Shown here: positions 7,691 to 17,056 of the stretch, in pieces
Numbering within the stretch: the first letter of the stretch is position 1
How the letters are laid out: each line of letters starts with the position of its first letter
Assembly (NCBI GenBank): GCA_965371445.1
Contig: CBDUYN010000099.1
Location: 1 to 37,062 of the forward strand
Reading direction: 5' to 3'
Length of the DNA stretch: 37,062 nt
Source of the DNA: DASWIG01 sp965371445
Lineage (GTDB): Bacteria; Acidobacteriota; Thermoanaerobaculia; Multivoradales; J023
The notes under the pieces: model-generated
What the model was told of the DNA's origin: nothing
What the model saw: only the letters and a program-made list of their open reading frames with translations
Databases searched by the model: none
Translations under genes and position numbers: made by a program

Positions 7691-10600
7691 AGCTTCATTG
7701 GATCTATGTCCTGGGGTTCGGGTTGGCGGCGCTCGTGGTGGCGTCACTGCCGGTTCGGGCGGAGTCCCTACCCCCGCTCTTGAACCTTCCGAATCCTTTT
7801 CTGGGCTCGATGGACGAGGCCGTAGAGCGCCAGATCGGCGCCGCGCGGGAGCGGGTCGAGAGCCTCGTCGCGAGCGCCGCGCCGGTGGCCGGCGAGCTCG
7901 CGGAAGCCTTCGGCCGCCTCGGTCAGCTCTATTTGCTCTACGACCTGGAGCCCGCCGCCGAGCCCTGCTTCACGAACGCCGGCCGCCTGGCGCCGGAGGA
8001 GTTCCGCTGGCTCTATTATCTCGGCGCGATCGCCCAGAACCAGCGGCGGCTCGACGAGGCGGAAGAGCTGCTACGGACGGCCCTCGAACTAAAGCCCGGC
8101 GACCTGCCGGCGCGCCTGCGGCTCGCCGATGTCCTTCTGGCTCGGAACCGGCCGGCGGACGCCCGCGAGGAGCTGGCGCACGCTATGCGTCTCGACCCGC
8201 GCTCGGCGGCCGCGCACGACGGCCTCGGCCGAGCCGCGGCGGCGCTCGGCGAGCTCGAGGCGGCGATCGGGCACTTCCAGGCCGCCCTCGCTCTGAAGCC
8301 CGAGGCGAGCTCGCTGCACTACCACCTGGCGCTGGCCTATCGCGACCTCGGCGACGTCGAGCGCGCCCGCCAGCACATGGCGACGCAAGGAAAGGAGCCG
8401 GTCCGTTTTCCCGATCCCCTGATCCGTGAGCTCCTCGAGTCCATGGCGGGGGTCGGCGGGCACCTGGTGCTCGGCCGCAAGGCCCTGCAGGAAGGCTCCC
8501 TGGACGTGGCCGCCGCCGAATTCCGGCAGGCGATCGCGGCCGATCCGTCCAACGCCGAAGCGCACAGCGAGCTGGCCCAGGTCCTGGCCCGGCGCGGTGA
8601 GGTCGAGGAGGCGATCGAGCACTTTCGCGGCGCGCTGGCGAACGCTCCGGAGCTCTCTACGGCGCGGTTCAACCTGGCCCGCGCCCTGGCGAGCCAGGGC
8701 CGCCACGGCGAGGCGCTTCAGGAGTCGGACCGGCTGGTCGCGAGCGACCCGCAAAGCTCCGCTTTCGCCATCCAGAGAGCGAAAATCCTGAAGCAGCTCG
8801 GACGCCAAGACGAGGCGCGCCAGCAGCTCGCGAGGATCGCCGCCGCTCATGCCGGGGACGAGGCCCGCCAGCGACAGGTCGACCGGAGCGAGCTCGCCCT
8901 CGCGCCGGCGAACGCCGAGCCCGGAGCGGACATGGCAGGTATCGCCGACAAGGAGCTCGAGCGGCGTAGCGCGGCCAGAGGCTCCCAAGAGGCCCTTTTT
9001 GGACTCTTTCCCCAGAACCTCGAAGCCTATTACGCGGTCTACAAGCTGCCGGGCGACGAGACAGCGATCTCGCGCCTCATCCGTACCGGGCAGCTGGTGA
9101 CCGCGGATTTCGTGTCGAACCTCTATCTGAAAGCCCAGGAGAACGCCGTCGCCGCGGGCGCCGGGGCGATCTCGGCCGAGCATCTCGGGCGCGCCGCCCG
9201 GCTGCTGCTGCCGGCGGAGAGCGGCGCGGACCAGGTGAGCTTCTTCCCCGCCGCTCCGGCCGCCGAGCGCCTGCCGGTGGAGATCTACGACCTCGAGGCC
9301 ATGAGCAACAGCTGGTTTCCCTGGATGATGGTCCGCAGCTTCGCCGACGGCCTGCCGCCGGACGGTCTGCCCTTGAGCGATGCCGCCGTCATGGAGCTGG
9401 CGCGGTCGATCGGCGCCTACGCCCTGGTGGTCTTCCGTCTGGCCGGCCGCGAGGCCCGGGAGTCCTACGCGCCGTACCTGCGGACGCGCCACGTCCGCGG
9501 CGCGGTCAAGACGGTCGCGGCACGGGCCGCGGCGCGCTCCCGCGGCGAGGACGAGGCGATCGCCGCGGCCCCTCCCGCCGGCGATTTCGTCGACGTCACC
9601 GCGGCCAGCGGCATCACCTTCCGCCACCGCTCCAGCGAGTGGATCTCCCGGTTCCGCCGTGAAGCCGGCGTCCTGCCCACCTTCAGCGGCGGCGGGGTGA
9701 GCGCCGCCGACGTCGACGGCGACGGCTGGGAAGACCTCGTCTTCTGCGGCGGCGACGGTTGCGCGCTCTATCGCAACCAGCGCGACGGCACCTTCGCCGA
9801 CGACACCGCGGCGAGCGGCATCCATCATCCCGGCGAGGCCCGCATGGCCGTCGTGGCGGACTTCGACAACGACGGCGACCGCGACCTCTTCCTGACCTAT
9901 GCCCGGGACACCAATCGTCTTTACCGCAACGAGGGCGGCGGCACCTTCGCCGACGTGACCCGCGACTCGGGGCTTCTAAGAGACGGTGACATCAGCGGTC
10001 CGGCGATCGCCGTCGACGTCGACAACGATGGCTTGCTCGACGTCTACGTGGGGAACTTCGGCAACTACCTCGAAGGCGCCTCCCCCTGGCTTTCGGCAAA
10101 CGCCAAGAACGGGCAACCCAACCGCCTCTACCGCAACCTGGGCGGCCTGCGCTTCCGCGACGTGACGGCGGAGACCGGGACCGGCGACACCGGCTGGAGC
10201 CAGGCCCTCTCGCACGTCGACTTCGACCGCGACGGCGACCAGGACCTCTACGTCGCCAACGACTTCGGACGCAACGAGCTGCTGGTCAACCAGGGCGACG
10301 GGATTTTCCTCCGCGGCGCCGCGGCGACCGGCAGCGACGATCCGTTCCACGGCATGAACACGTCCTTCGCCGACCTCAACGAGGACGGCCACGCGGAGAT
10401 CTTCGTCACCAACATCTGGGCGGAGAACCCGGCCCAGGGGACGCTCGTCGAGCACAACACGCTCCTCGTCTCCGAGCGTTGGGAAAACGGCGTCCGTTAT
10501 CGTTCGCAGCCCTGGGGAGACTTGCGCGAGCCGGATACCGGCTGGTCGTGGGCGGCGCTTTTCTTCGACTACGACAACGACGGGGACGACGATCTCTATT

Positions 10601-11222
10601 GTGTCAACGGTTTAAACGGTTACTTTACGTTTTCCCTTGACCGCCGTCACCCGGCACGGCCGGAGCTGACCTATCCCTACAACAACGACCGCGAGGCGAA
10701 CCTCTTCTATCGCAATGAAAACGGGGGGTTCGTCGAGTCGTCGGCGGCCAGCGGGGCGAGCTTCAGCGACGCCAACTCGCGCGGCCTGGCGCTTCTCGAC
10801 TCGACCGCGACGGCGATCAGGACATGGTGGTCAGCACCTTCCATTCCTATCCCCGGCTCTACAGAAACGACGCGGTGCCGCCGGAGAACCACCACCTCGT
10901 CCTGGAGCTCGAAGGCGATCCGTCGCGGGGGACGAACCGCGACGCCATCGGCGCCCAGGTCGTGGCGCGGGCCGAGGGGCTTTACGTCTGGCGTACCGTG
11001 ACCGGCGGTGAGGGGTATCTCAGCATGAGCGCCCTGCCGGTCGAGCTCGGGCTTGGCAAGGCCACGGCGGTGGATCTGGAGATCCTCTGGCCCGGCGGTC
11101 AGGAGGAGCGCTTCCCCGGTGTGGCGGCGGATCAGTGGCTTCGCGTCGTCCAGGGGCGGGGCGCCGGCCGGGCAAAGGCGCGGCCGAAGACAAGGCCAAG
11201 CCGAGCTACGCGGCAACGATGA
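7687..11222 (+). pseudogene. TPR + CRTAC1/ASPIC-UnbV secreted protein, single frameshift near 10801
   Basis: ATG 7687 overlaps the previous stop. A signal peptide (MKLHWIYVLGFGLAALVVAS) is followed by about eight TPR units (residues 50-390), a linker region, and FG-GAP blades from about residue 634 (DVDGDGWEDLVF, DFDNDGDRDLFL, DVDNDGLLDVYV, DFDRDGDQDLYV, DYDNDGDDDLYC). At 10798-10803 GACTCGAC stands where GACTTCGAC is expected (the motif LLDFDRDGDQDMVV), so one T is missing. The first frame then runs to a stop at 11001, while the ASPIC/UnbV tail continues in the other frame to 11222 (GAQVVARAEGLYVW, LEILWPGGQEERFPG). Restoring the base gives about 1178 aa. No other damage is seen, so a sequencing error or very recent mutation is likely. 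It forms an operon with the preceding paralogue. Confidence 0.85.
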
Positions 11223-11270
11223 GGTAACGTAGGGTGCTCCCAACTCGCGGGTTTCACGCCCGCTAGCCAG

Positions 11271-12545
11271 CTAGAACGTCCAGCTGACGCCGAACGTCGG
11301 CAGGATTCGGCCCCAGCTGTTCGGCGAGACCTCCACCCCGTCCGCGCCTTCCAAATCGACCTCGAACCCGCGGACATTGCCGCGGCTCGTGAGGTTCTGG
11401 ACGTCGAGGAAGAACACGAGCTCGCCGCGCGACAGCCGGAAGGTGCGGCTCGCCCGCAGGTCGACTCGGAAATAGTCGGGGACACGCTCGCCGTAGAGCG
11501 GACCGAGGACGAGCTCAGGCTCCCCGATCGCCGTCGTGGGCCGGCCCGTGTGATAGCGAACGGCAAGGTTCAGGTCGACCTTCCAGGGCGCCCGGACGTC
11601 AAAGTCGAGTTGCAGGGCGTGGGGCTGATCGATCGAGCGCGGTACGTCGCGGCCGCCGAGCCGATCCTCGACCGACGAGAGGGTGTAGCTCAAAAACCAG
11701 TCGACGCGGCGTCCGGCGGAGCCGGAGAGAAAGATCTCGAGGCCCCGGGCGAGGCTCGATTCGGGCGCGATGCGCACCCGGTCGGGCTCGAGCTCGGGGA
11801 CCTTGCTGATCGGCTCGAAGAGGTTCTCCCAGCGCGGGCGGGGATCGCGGATCCGGCGCTGGTAAAGCTCCGCCCTAAGCGCCAGCGGGCGCCGGTCTTC
11901 CCCGCCCGGCGCGCCGAAGGTGTGCTCGAAGCCGACGCTGGTGTGCTCGGCCCGCTCGGACGTCGAGAAGCTCGTCTCGCCGTCCTCGACCTGGAGCTCG
12001 TAGAGCCGCTGGCTCCGGTAGTAGTGGCCCCAGAAGGTGCCCGAGCCCTGACCCCGCACGTTCAGGGCCGAGAGACCCAGCCGCGTACGCCGCGCGCTCG
12101 GATCCAAGGTCACGACGTTCAAGACGCCGCTCATCCGGTCGCCGTACTCGGCCGAGAAGCCGCCGCTCAAAAGCTCGACGCCAGCGACCGTCTCCGGTGC
12201 CACGACGCTCAACGCGCTGCTGTAGTCCTTCAAGTGGTAGGCCTCGTAGACCTCGAACCCGTCGAGCAGCACCATGACCTCGTCCTCGCGTCCGCCGCGG
12301 ACGCTGAAGCGGGCGGAGGCGTCGTTGCCGGCCGTGCCCGGCATCAGCGTCACGCCGCGCAACACGTCGTCGCCGAGGTGGGGCAGGGAGAGGACGGTCT
12401 CGTGGTCCAGGGCGAGTTGCGAGAGCTCCTCACCGGCGATCCGCGTCCGCCGGGCGGCCAGGGGACGGCGGCGGCGCCGGAGCGCCGCATCGACAGATAC
12501 CGCCCGGTTGGTCGCGTTCGCTTTGCGGCGCGAATGCCGCTTCTT
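11271..12545 (-). pseudogene. Decayed TonB-dependent receptor
   Basis: The plug domain is clear: LRGVTLMPGTAGNDASARFS, VRGGREDEVMVLLDGFEVYE, and GGFSAEYGDRMSGVLNVVT. The end of the barrel is also clear (VDWFLSYTLSSVEDRLGG, YFRVDLRASRTFRLSRGELV and a terminal Phe). Reading upstream of the first Met (12365), coding-like sequence continues in frame (TRIAGEELSQLALDHETV) to a TGA near 12547, with no start codon. The total is about 420 residues against the usual 700-1000, and the barrel seems to jump from GQGSGTF to its late strands, so an internal deletion is likely. In the same frame beyond two stops, 12715-12600 reads like a signal peptide. Intact family members import siderophores or glycans through the outer membrane; this copy probably cannot. 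Confidence 0.75.
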
Positions 12546-12597
12546 TCATAACGACGATCTGATCCACTACCTGAACCCACCTAGAAAGGAGACCACG

Positions 12598-13290
12598 ATG
12601 AACAATTCACCGTCGCAGATGTCCTCGGTGGCGAGCGTCTCGCCGTCGGGGGTCTGGGCCAGGGCGGCGCCGGAGTCGGTCAGGAGAAGGACCAGGCTCA
12701 GGATCGTTCTCGCCACAGCCCTCCCTCTGGTCTGCTCGCTACCCGCCGGCGCGCAGGCCCCCGAGGGACCGGGCCCCAAAGGACGTTACCTGGTGGTGAT
12801 GGAAGGTCACGATCTGAGGGACTATCGCGGCGCTCTGTTCGTGCTCGAGCCCACCCAAATCGAGAGCGATCGAGAGGAAAAAGAGAGGATCGACCAGAAG
12901 CTCTGCAAGATCTCCGACCATACCCTCACGAAGCATCTCAAGAAGATCAAGCTCTTCGATGGTGTCGTCAGCGAGATGCCCGACGACCGCGACCGCCAGG
13001 GAGCTGTCCTCTGGGTAGCGCCGCGACTGACGCTGCAGTACGGATCTCGGGGGAAGCGGTTCGCGTCGGGCGCCATCACGGGCCGGAGCAAGATCCACAT
13101 TCAGGTCGACTTCATCGATGCCGGCGACGATTCAGTGGTCGCCTACTACAACGGCTACGGGGCGGGCATCGGTATCGGGGGGATGTTCGGCGGCGGCGTG
13201 AAGCACATGAGCAAGGACGACCTGAAGGAGAACTACGACCGGCTGGAAGAGCTCCTACGCAAGGAGATGAAGAGGAAGAAGAAGAGATGA
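12598..13290 (+). CDS. Exported protein resembling DUF4410-type proteins, function unknown
   Basis: 230 aa. ATG 12598 is preceded by GAAAGGAGACCACG. Residues 30-50 look like a signal sequence (LRIVLATALPLVCSLPAGAQ) after an unusually long N-terminal extension, so the real start could be further in, although no later ATG is available before the hydrophobic segment. The mature part has a GRYLVVME start, TLQYGSRGKRFASGAITGRS and IHIQVDFIDAGDDSVVAYYN, a pattern like DUF4410 periplasmic proteins, then a Gly-rich stretch (GIGIGGMFGGG) and a basic tail (KRKKKR). I do not know its function. Its 5' end lies opposite the decayed N-terminus of the TonB receptor gene. Confidence 0.65.
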   Translation: MNNSPSQMSSVASVSPSGVWARAAPESVRRRTRLRIVLATALPLVCSLPAGAQAPEGPGPKGRYLVVMEGHDLRDYRGALFVLEPTQIESDREEKERIDQKLCKISDHTLTKHLKKIKLFDGVVSEMPDDRDRQGAVLWVAPRLTLQYGSRGKRFASGAITGRSKIHIQVDFIDAGDDSVVAYYNGYGAGIGIGGMFGGGVKHMSKDDLKENYDRLEELLRKEMKRKKKR

Positions 13291-13374
13291 CGCTTTGGCG
13301 ACCGTACTCGCCGTGCCGGAAGCGCCGCCCTCGCGGTGCCCGGGATCGGTCTTCCCTTCTGCGCCTGTTTCGTG

Positions 13375-13380
13375 TATAAT
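13375..13380 (+). promoter_or_regulatory. Candidate -10 box TATAAT (extended, TGTATAAT)
   Basis: A perfect TATAAT with a preceding TG two bases upstream; the -35 position (TTCCCT) is weak. It predicts transcription from about 13387, which rules out start codons before that and favours TTG 13454 for the following gene. Confidence 0.55.
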
Positions 13381-13453
13381 CCGTCGCCAGACGTTACATC
13401 CGACCACGGCCCGAGGGCCCGCAGAGGCACTCCGAGCGCCGGGAGGACCGATT

Positions 13454-14305
13454 TTGGCCTTGTACGCAGCACTCTACCGCGCAGGCACAGTGGCACACTT
13501 GGCACTCACTGTGCCGTTCCTGATGGCTGGGGAGCTGCGCGGTGCGTTGGAGATCCCCGCCGGAACGGGGATCTACGGCGAGCTCGACGAGCGGGTCACC
13601 TCCCGAAAGGCCGAGACCGAAGTCGGCCAGCCCGTACGCGCCCGTGTCTGGCGGGACGTCGAGGTCGACGGTCAGGTCGTGATCGCCGCCGGCGCCCCTC
13701 TACGCCTGAGGGTGTCCAAGATCGGCACGGCCAAAATGGCTCGCACCAAGGGCCGGCTCGAACTTCAGGCGGTCTCCGTAACGGCGGTGGACGGCTCGGA
13801 AGTGCTGCTGGACGGCGGCTACGATCGGGCGACCGGCGGCCGGAAAGCCGGAGCTGTCGTCGCCATGGTCTACATCTGGCCGCTCCTCCTGACCAAGGGC
13901 AAGCAGACGGATCTCGGCCCGGGTGTGATCTTCGATGCCTTCGTCCAGACCGACACTGCAGTAGAGGTGCGAGACATGCGAGCCACCAATTCCGGGCTCG
14001 AGGAGGATCCTCCACTTGCGGTCGAGGTCATGTACAGGAGTTCGGGCAAGGAGAGAGGCCTGCCCCTGAAGGTCACGCGCTGCGGCGAACAGCTTGCCGT
14101 GGCGTCCGTGGTCTCGGTGAACGGAGGGGCCGTACCACCGATTCCGCTCGTTCTCGGGCCTCGGGAAAGAGCGGGAGATTGCCTTGTGGCCAGGGGATCG
14201 GTGAAGATCAAAGCTCTGGGAAAACACTTCAGGCCGGGGATCAACCGCTTTGAGGTCGAGGCCGGCGAGGCCAGGACGGAAGTGCTGCTACGGATCGAGT
14301 ACTGA
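13454..14305 (+). CDS. Probable envelope protein of unknown function
   Basis: 283 aa if started at TTG 13454, which has GGGAGG seven bases upstream and lies after the promoter at 13375. A hydrophobic N-terminus (TVAHLALTVPFLMAG) could be a signal or anchor. The next section (GIYGELDERVTSRKAETEVG, VRARVWRDVEVDGQVVIAAG, LRLRVSKIGTAKMARTKGRL) resembles periplasmic beta-rich proteins that carry an 'adding resistance to perturbation' motif seen in acidobacterial and bacteroidal proteins. A hydrophobic stretch (AGAVVAMVYIWPLLLTKGK) sits near residue 140. I do not recognise the family. The gene stands alone on this strand and is followed by a repeat-rich spacer. Confidence 0.7.
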   Translation: MALYAALYRAGTVAHLALTVPFLMAGELRGALEIPAGTGIYGELDERVTSRKAETEVGQPVRARVWRDVEVDGQVVIAAGAPLRLRVSKIGTAKMARTKGRLELQAVSVTAVDGSEVLLDGGYDRATGGRKAGAVVAMVYIWPLLLTKGKQTDLGPGVIFDAFVQTDTAVEVRDMRATNSGLEEDPPLAVEVMYRSSGKERGLPLKVTRCGEQLAVASVVSVNGGAVPPIPLVLGPRERAGDCLVARGSVKIKALGKHFRPGINRFEVEAGEARTEVLLRIEY

Positions 14306-14419
14306 GTCCGCCGCCGCGAAGACGGACGCACCCGCTCGGCCAGTTTGCGGGTTCGGCGCACCTCGCTCACCACAGGCTCAGCTGCTCGCGCCGGTCCTCC
14401 TCCTGTTCCCCCGGCCCTG

Positions 14420-14509
14420 CCTTTGAGGTCCCACCCACTTTGGCAGAGCCAGCCCCGCCGCTCGGGTCCCCTCTTGGCGCGCCCTTGCCTTTCGGCAGCC
14501 TTTGAGCCT
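14420..14509 (+). repeat. 90-bp direct repeat, copy 1 (upstream of the ATPase gene)
   Basis: Bases 14420-14509 are identical to 15891-15980, offset 1471 bp. The repeat starts CCTTTGAGGTCCCACCC, includes the dispersed core CCCACCCACTTTGGCAGAG, and ends GCAGCCTTTGAGCCT. The two copies bracket a complete AAA+/DUF4143 ATPase gene. Confidence 0.95.
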
Positions 14510-14553
14510 TGAGCCTTTGAGGTCCCACCCAGCGGCGGCTACGGATCGACTGC

Positions 14554-14599
14554 CTGTAAAATTTTCCACACCGTGGCAAGATTTGCTGTATAATTTTCC
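14554..14599 (+). promoter_or_regulatory. Twin CTGTAWAATTTTCC repeats containing a TATAAT -10, leaderless start
   Basis: CTGTAAAATTTTCC (14554-14567) and CTGTATAATTTTCC (14586-14599) differ at one base and are 32 bp apart, three helical turns. The second supplies TATAAT (14589-14594), only eight bases before ATG 14603, so the transcript would start at or next to the ATG. The pair could be an operator for a regulator, or a duplicated promoter. Confidence 0.6.
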
Positions 14600-14602
14600 T
14601 CG

Positions 14603-15859
14603 ATGAGGACAGATCTACAGCGATTCCGCTATCTGGGACGTCACCTCCGCGCCCCGTCGCACCCTCGGCTCCTCCTCCTGACGGGTGCCCGCCAGACCGG
14701 CAAGACGACGTTGGCCCGCGCGCGTTTCCCCGAGTTGCGCTACGTCAACCTCGACTCTCCGGAGGAGCGCGAGGCGATCCGTGAGGTCCGCGCCGCCGCC
14801 TGGGCCGACGAAGTCGGCGAGGCGATCCTCGACGAGGCCCAGAAGGAGCCAAGCCTCTTCGACAAGGTCAAGTACGCCTTCGACGCCGGATCGATCGGCC
14901 GGACGGTCCTGCTCGGCTCGTCGCAGATCCTGATGCTCCAGCGGGTGCGGGAGACCCTGGCGGGTCGCGCGTTCGTCTACGAGCTGTGGCCGCTTTTGGC
15001 GAGCGAGCTCGTCCACCGCGCCGAGGAGACGCCGCCGGCGCCGCTCGTCGACCGGCTGCTCACCGAGTCCGGAACGGCCGACGAGCTTCTTGCCGGCGAA
15101 CCCGGGCTCCGGCTAGGGGGCGAGGCCGCGGCGGCGGCCGCGGCGATCGAGCACCTGCTGCGTTGGGGTGGTATGCCGGCGCTCTTGCCGCTCGACGACG
15201 AAGAGCGGCGCAAGTGGCTGCGCTCCTACGACGCCACCTACCTTGAGCGCGACCTGGAGGATCTGGTACGGCTGAACGACCTCATGCCGTTTCGCCGCTT
15301 CCAGCGCCTGTGCGCCCTGCGCTCGGGCCAGCTCCTCTCGTACTCCGAGTTGGCGCGCGACGCCGGGCTCGCCGTCAACACGAGCCGGCGCTACATCGAG
15401 TACCTGCGCGTCTCCTATCAGGCGTTCGTGCTACCGCCGTGGTCCACGAACCTGACGAGCACGGTCGTCAAGACGCCGAAGGTCTACTGGATCGACCCGG
15501 GACTGTGGCGCCATCTGACCCGCTACCACGGCGACGTGACCGGAGACCTTTTCGAGACCCTGGTGGTGAGCGAGCTCTACAAGTGGACGAAGACCCACGA
15601 CCTGGACGTCGAGCTGTCCTTCTACCGGACACGTTCCGGGCTGGAGGTCGACCTGTTGATCTCCACGCCCGACGGTATCTGGGGCGTCGAGGTCAAGGCG
15701 GGACGACGTCTCGGAGGATCGGCTTGGCGCGGTCTCAGAAGCCTTGGCGCGGCACTCGGCGAGAAGTGGCGGGGCGGCCTCGTGGTCTACCGGGGGCCGA
15801 TGCTGGAGCGTAAGGACGAGAACCTCTGGGCGGTCCCCGTCGACCGGCTTCTGGTCTGA
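14603..15859 (+). CDS. AAA+ ATPase with DUF4143 C-terminal domain
   Basis: 418 aa. The AAA_14 domain has Walker A GARQTGKTT (residues 28-36) and Walker B AILDEAQKEP, then LLGSSQILM and the ETLAGRAFVYELWPLLASEL segment. The DUF4143 half starts near residue 210 with TYLERDLEDLVRLNDL and VNTSRRYIEYLRVSYQAF. The C-terminus has a nuclease-like fold signature (YRTRSGLEVDLLIS, GVEVKAG) typical of PD-(D/E)XK-like remnants in this family. The family is abundant in multi-copy form in many bacteria and archaea and its function is unsettled. There is no Shine-Dalgarno; the -10 box sits eight bases before ATG, consistent with a leaderless mRNA. It is flanked by identical 90-bp repeats, and its last 94 bp recur at 17464. 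Confidence 0.93.
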   Translation: MRTDLQRFRYLGRHLRAPSHPRLLLLTGARQTGKTTLARARFPELRYVNLDSPEEREAIREVRAAAWADEVGEAILDEAQKEPSLFDKVKYAFDAGSIGRTVLLGSSQILMLQRVRETLAGRAFVYELWPLLASELVHRAEETPPAPLVDRLLTESGTADELLAGEPGLRLGGEAAAAAAAIEHLLRWGGMPALLPLDDEERRKWLRSYDATYLERDLEDLVRLNDLMPFRRFQRLCALRSGQLLSYSELARDAGLAVNTSRRYIEYLRVSYQAFVLPPWSTNLTSTVVKTPKVYWIDPGLWRHLTRYHGDVTGDLFETLVVSELYKWTKTHDLDVELSFYRTRSGLEVDLLISTPDGIWGVEVKAGRRLGGSAWRGLRSLGAALGEKWRGGLVVYRGPMLERKDENLWAVPVDRLLV

Positions 15860-15890
15860 ACGACGGCTCCACCGTGGCGCCCCTGCCTAA

Positions 15891-15980
15891 CCTTTGAGGT
15901 CCCACCCACTTTGGCAGAGCCAGCCCCGCCGCTCGGGTCCCCTCTTGGCGCGCCCTTGCCTTTCGGCAGCCTTTGAGCCT
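15891..15980 (+). repeat. 90-bp direct repeat, copy 2 (downstream of the ATPase gene)
   Basis: Identical to 14420-14509 over 90 bases; the flanking bases differ at both ends. Together the two copies define a 1561-bp unit (14420-15980) with the look of a repeat-bounded cassette. Confidence 0.95.
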
Positions 15981-15987
15981 GACCTTG

Positions 15988-16050
15988 CTCTCTCCCCGGT
16001 TCGCTCTCTCCCCGGTTCCTCTCTCCCCGGTTCCACCCACTTCGGCACAC
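15988..16050 (+). repeat. Three tandem CTCTCCCCGGTTC units joined to a dispersed-repeat core
   Basis: CTCTCCCCGGTTC occurs three times with 2-3 nt spacers (15988-16032), and runs directly into CCACCCACTTCGGCACAC, a copy of the dispersed core. Short-period expansion next to the core suggests replication slippage or recombination at these elements. Confidence 0.8.
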
Positions 16051-16292
16051 GCCAAGGAGGCCTCATCCAGGTCGATGAGCGCGTCCTCGGCTCCTGCCAG
16101 CGGGCTTTCGCCCAGGGCCTCGACCGCCTCCTCGCGCACACCGGTCGAACCGGTGGCGGCGCGAGCCAGGATGGCGAGGGTGCGCGGATGACCGTTCTCG
16201 CCCAGGGCTTCCGCGGCCTCCTCGCGGACCGCGGTGGGCTCGTCCGAATCGAGGACGCCAGCACGTCCCAGGCGAGGGAGATCAGCGTCTCT
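16050..16292 (-). pseudogene. HEAT-repeat protein remnant
   Basis: The minus strand reads DEPTAVREEAAEALGENGHP, then ILARAATGSTGVREEAVEAL and AGAEDALIDLDEAS, two clear EZ-type HEAT repeats (PBS-lyase-like). The frame is closed upstream by TGA at about 16293 with no start codon, and downstream it runs into the tandem and 90-bp repeats. It is therefore a fragment of a larger gene. Intact relatives are protein-interaction scaffolds. The 3' break coincides exactly with a dispersed-repeat core. Confidence 0.7.
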
Positions 16293-16336
16293 TCATGGGT
16301 GGGACGATGGCCGTTACCAGCGAGCCCACCGCTCGG

Positions 16337-16342
16337 TATACT
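16337..16342 (+). promoter_or_regulatory. -10 box TATACT, leaderless start candidate
   Basis: TATACT ends seven bases before ATG 16350. No Shine-Dalgarno precedes the ATG. The -35 region is not recognisable. Confidence 0.45.
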
Positions 16343-16349
16343 CCTCGAT

Positions 16350-17046
16350 ATGACTTTCCGCGATCGATTGCTGACGACGCTACGGGCATTGGAGCCGATT
16401 CTCAAGGAGACTGGGGTCCTGGTCATCGGTTCCGAGGTGCCGAACTTGCTCGAACCCGACGCAGCCGCCACGCTGGTCGTCTCGCAGGATGTGGACATTG
16501 GCATCGCAGTGACCAGCCACGCCGCGGTGAAGCGACGTCTGAACGAGCTCCGTGGCTACACCGCCTCTCGCGACGAGCCGTCGGTTTGGCTCCCCGTCGG
16601 CCACGATGGTCTCGAGATCAACTTCGTCGGCATGGATCCCGACATCGAAGACGCGGCCGACACGTATGTGCTTGGATTCCGAGCTGCCGCTGCTCGTCTT
16701 CGGCACTCTGTCGTTCCTGGAACCGGCGCCACCCGTGGAGGTCGAAGGACTGACCGTACCGGTACCGCGAGTCGCCGGCCTGCTGCTCGAGAAGCTGCTG
16801 ACCGAGCGGACGTCGGTCAAAGGTGATCGCGACCTGCTGGTCGCACTCGGCCTCATCCTGGTCGCGGACCGCCGTGATCTCGACGAGCTCACAGATCTGT
16901 ATCACGCACTTCGACCGGAGCAACGATACTCGGTACGCTCGAACCTGTCGGTGCTATCGTTGCTGGCGCCCCATCCCAACATGCCGGATCCTCGTCCGCG
17001 ACGCGCCCGTGTAGCGGAGTTGCTTCGCCGGCTCGAATCGAGGTAA
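16350..17046 (+). pseudogene. Nucleotidyltransferase-like protein (GSU2403-like), one-base frameshift near 16674
   Basis: From ATG 16350 the frame encodes LRALEPILKETGVLVIGSEV, then VVSQDVDIGIAV (a GS motif and DxD-like acidic pair expected of Pol-beta-type nucleotidyltransferases) and WLPVGHDGLEINFVGMDP. At 16670-16678 GTGCTTGGATTCC shifts the frame; dropping one G gives VLDSELPLLVFGTLSFLEP, which continues in frame 1 through VEVEGLTVPVPRVAGLLLEK, RDLLVALGLILVADRRDLD and a stop at 17046. The restored product is about 231 aa. The layout resembles nucleotidyltransferase/AbiEii-type toxin-like proteins, but the biochemical role is unproven. A small gene follows after 10 bases and may be its partner. 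The single lesion may be a sequencing error. Confidence 0.7.
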
Positions 17047-17056
17047 GATAGCTCCG

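Larger units (their letters stand above)
14306..14602. other. Intergenic spacer carrying the 90-bp repeat and promoter of the ATPase gene
   Basis: No gene supported. It contains the first copy of the 90-bp repeat (14420-14509), a partial repeat of its left end (CTTTGAGGTCCCACCC, 14515-14530), and the twin 14-bp promoter repeats described separately. Confidence 0.6.

Noticed and set aside
13295..13453. N-terminal extension of the 13454 gene back to ATG 13295
   Set aside because: The best promoter (TATAAT, 13375-13380) lies inside the extension, the extension looks non-coding, and TTG 13454 has a Shine-Dalgarno.
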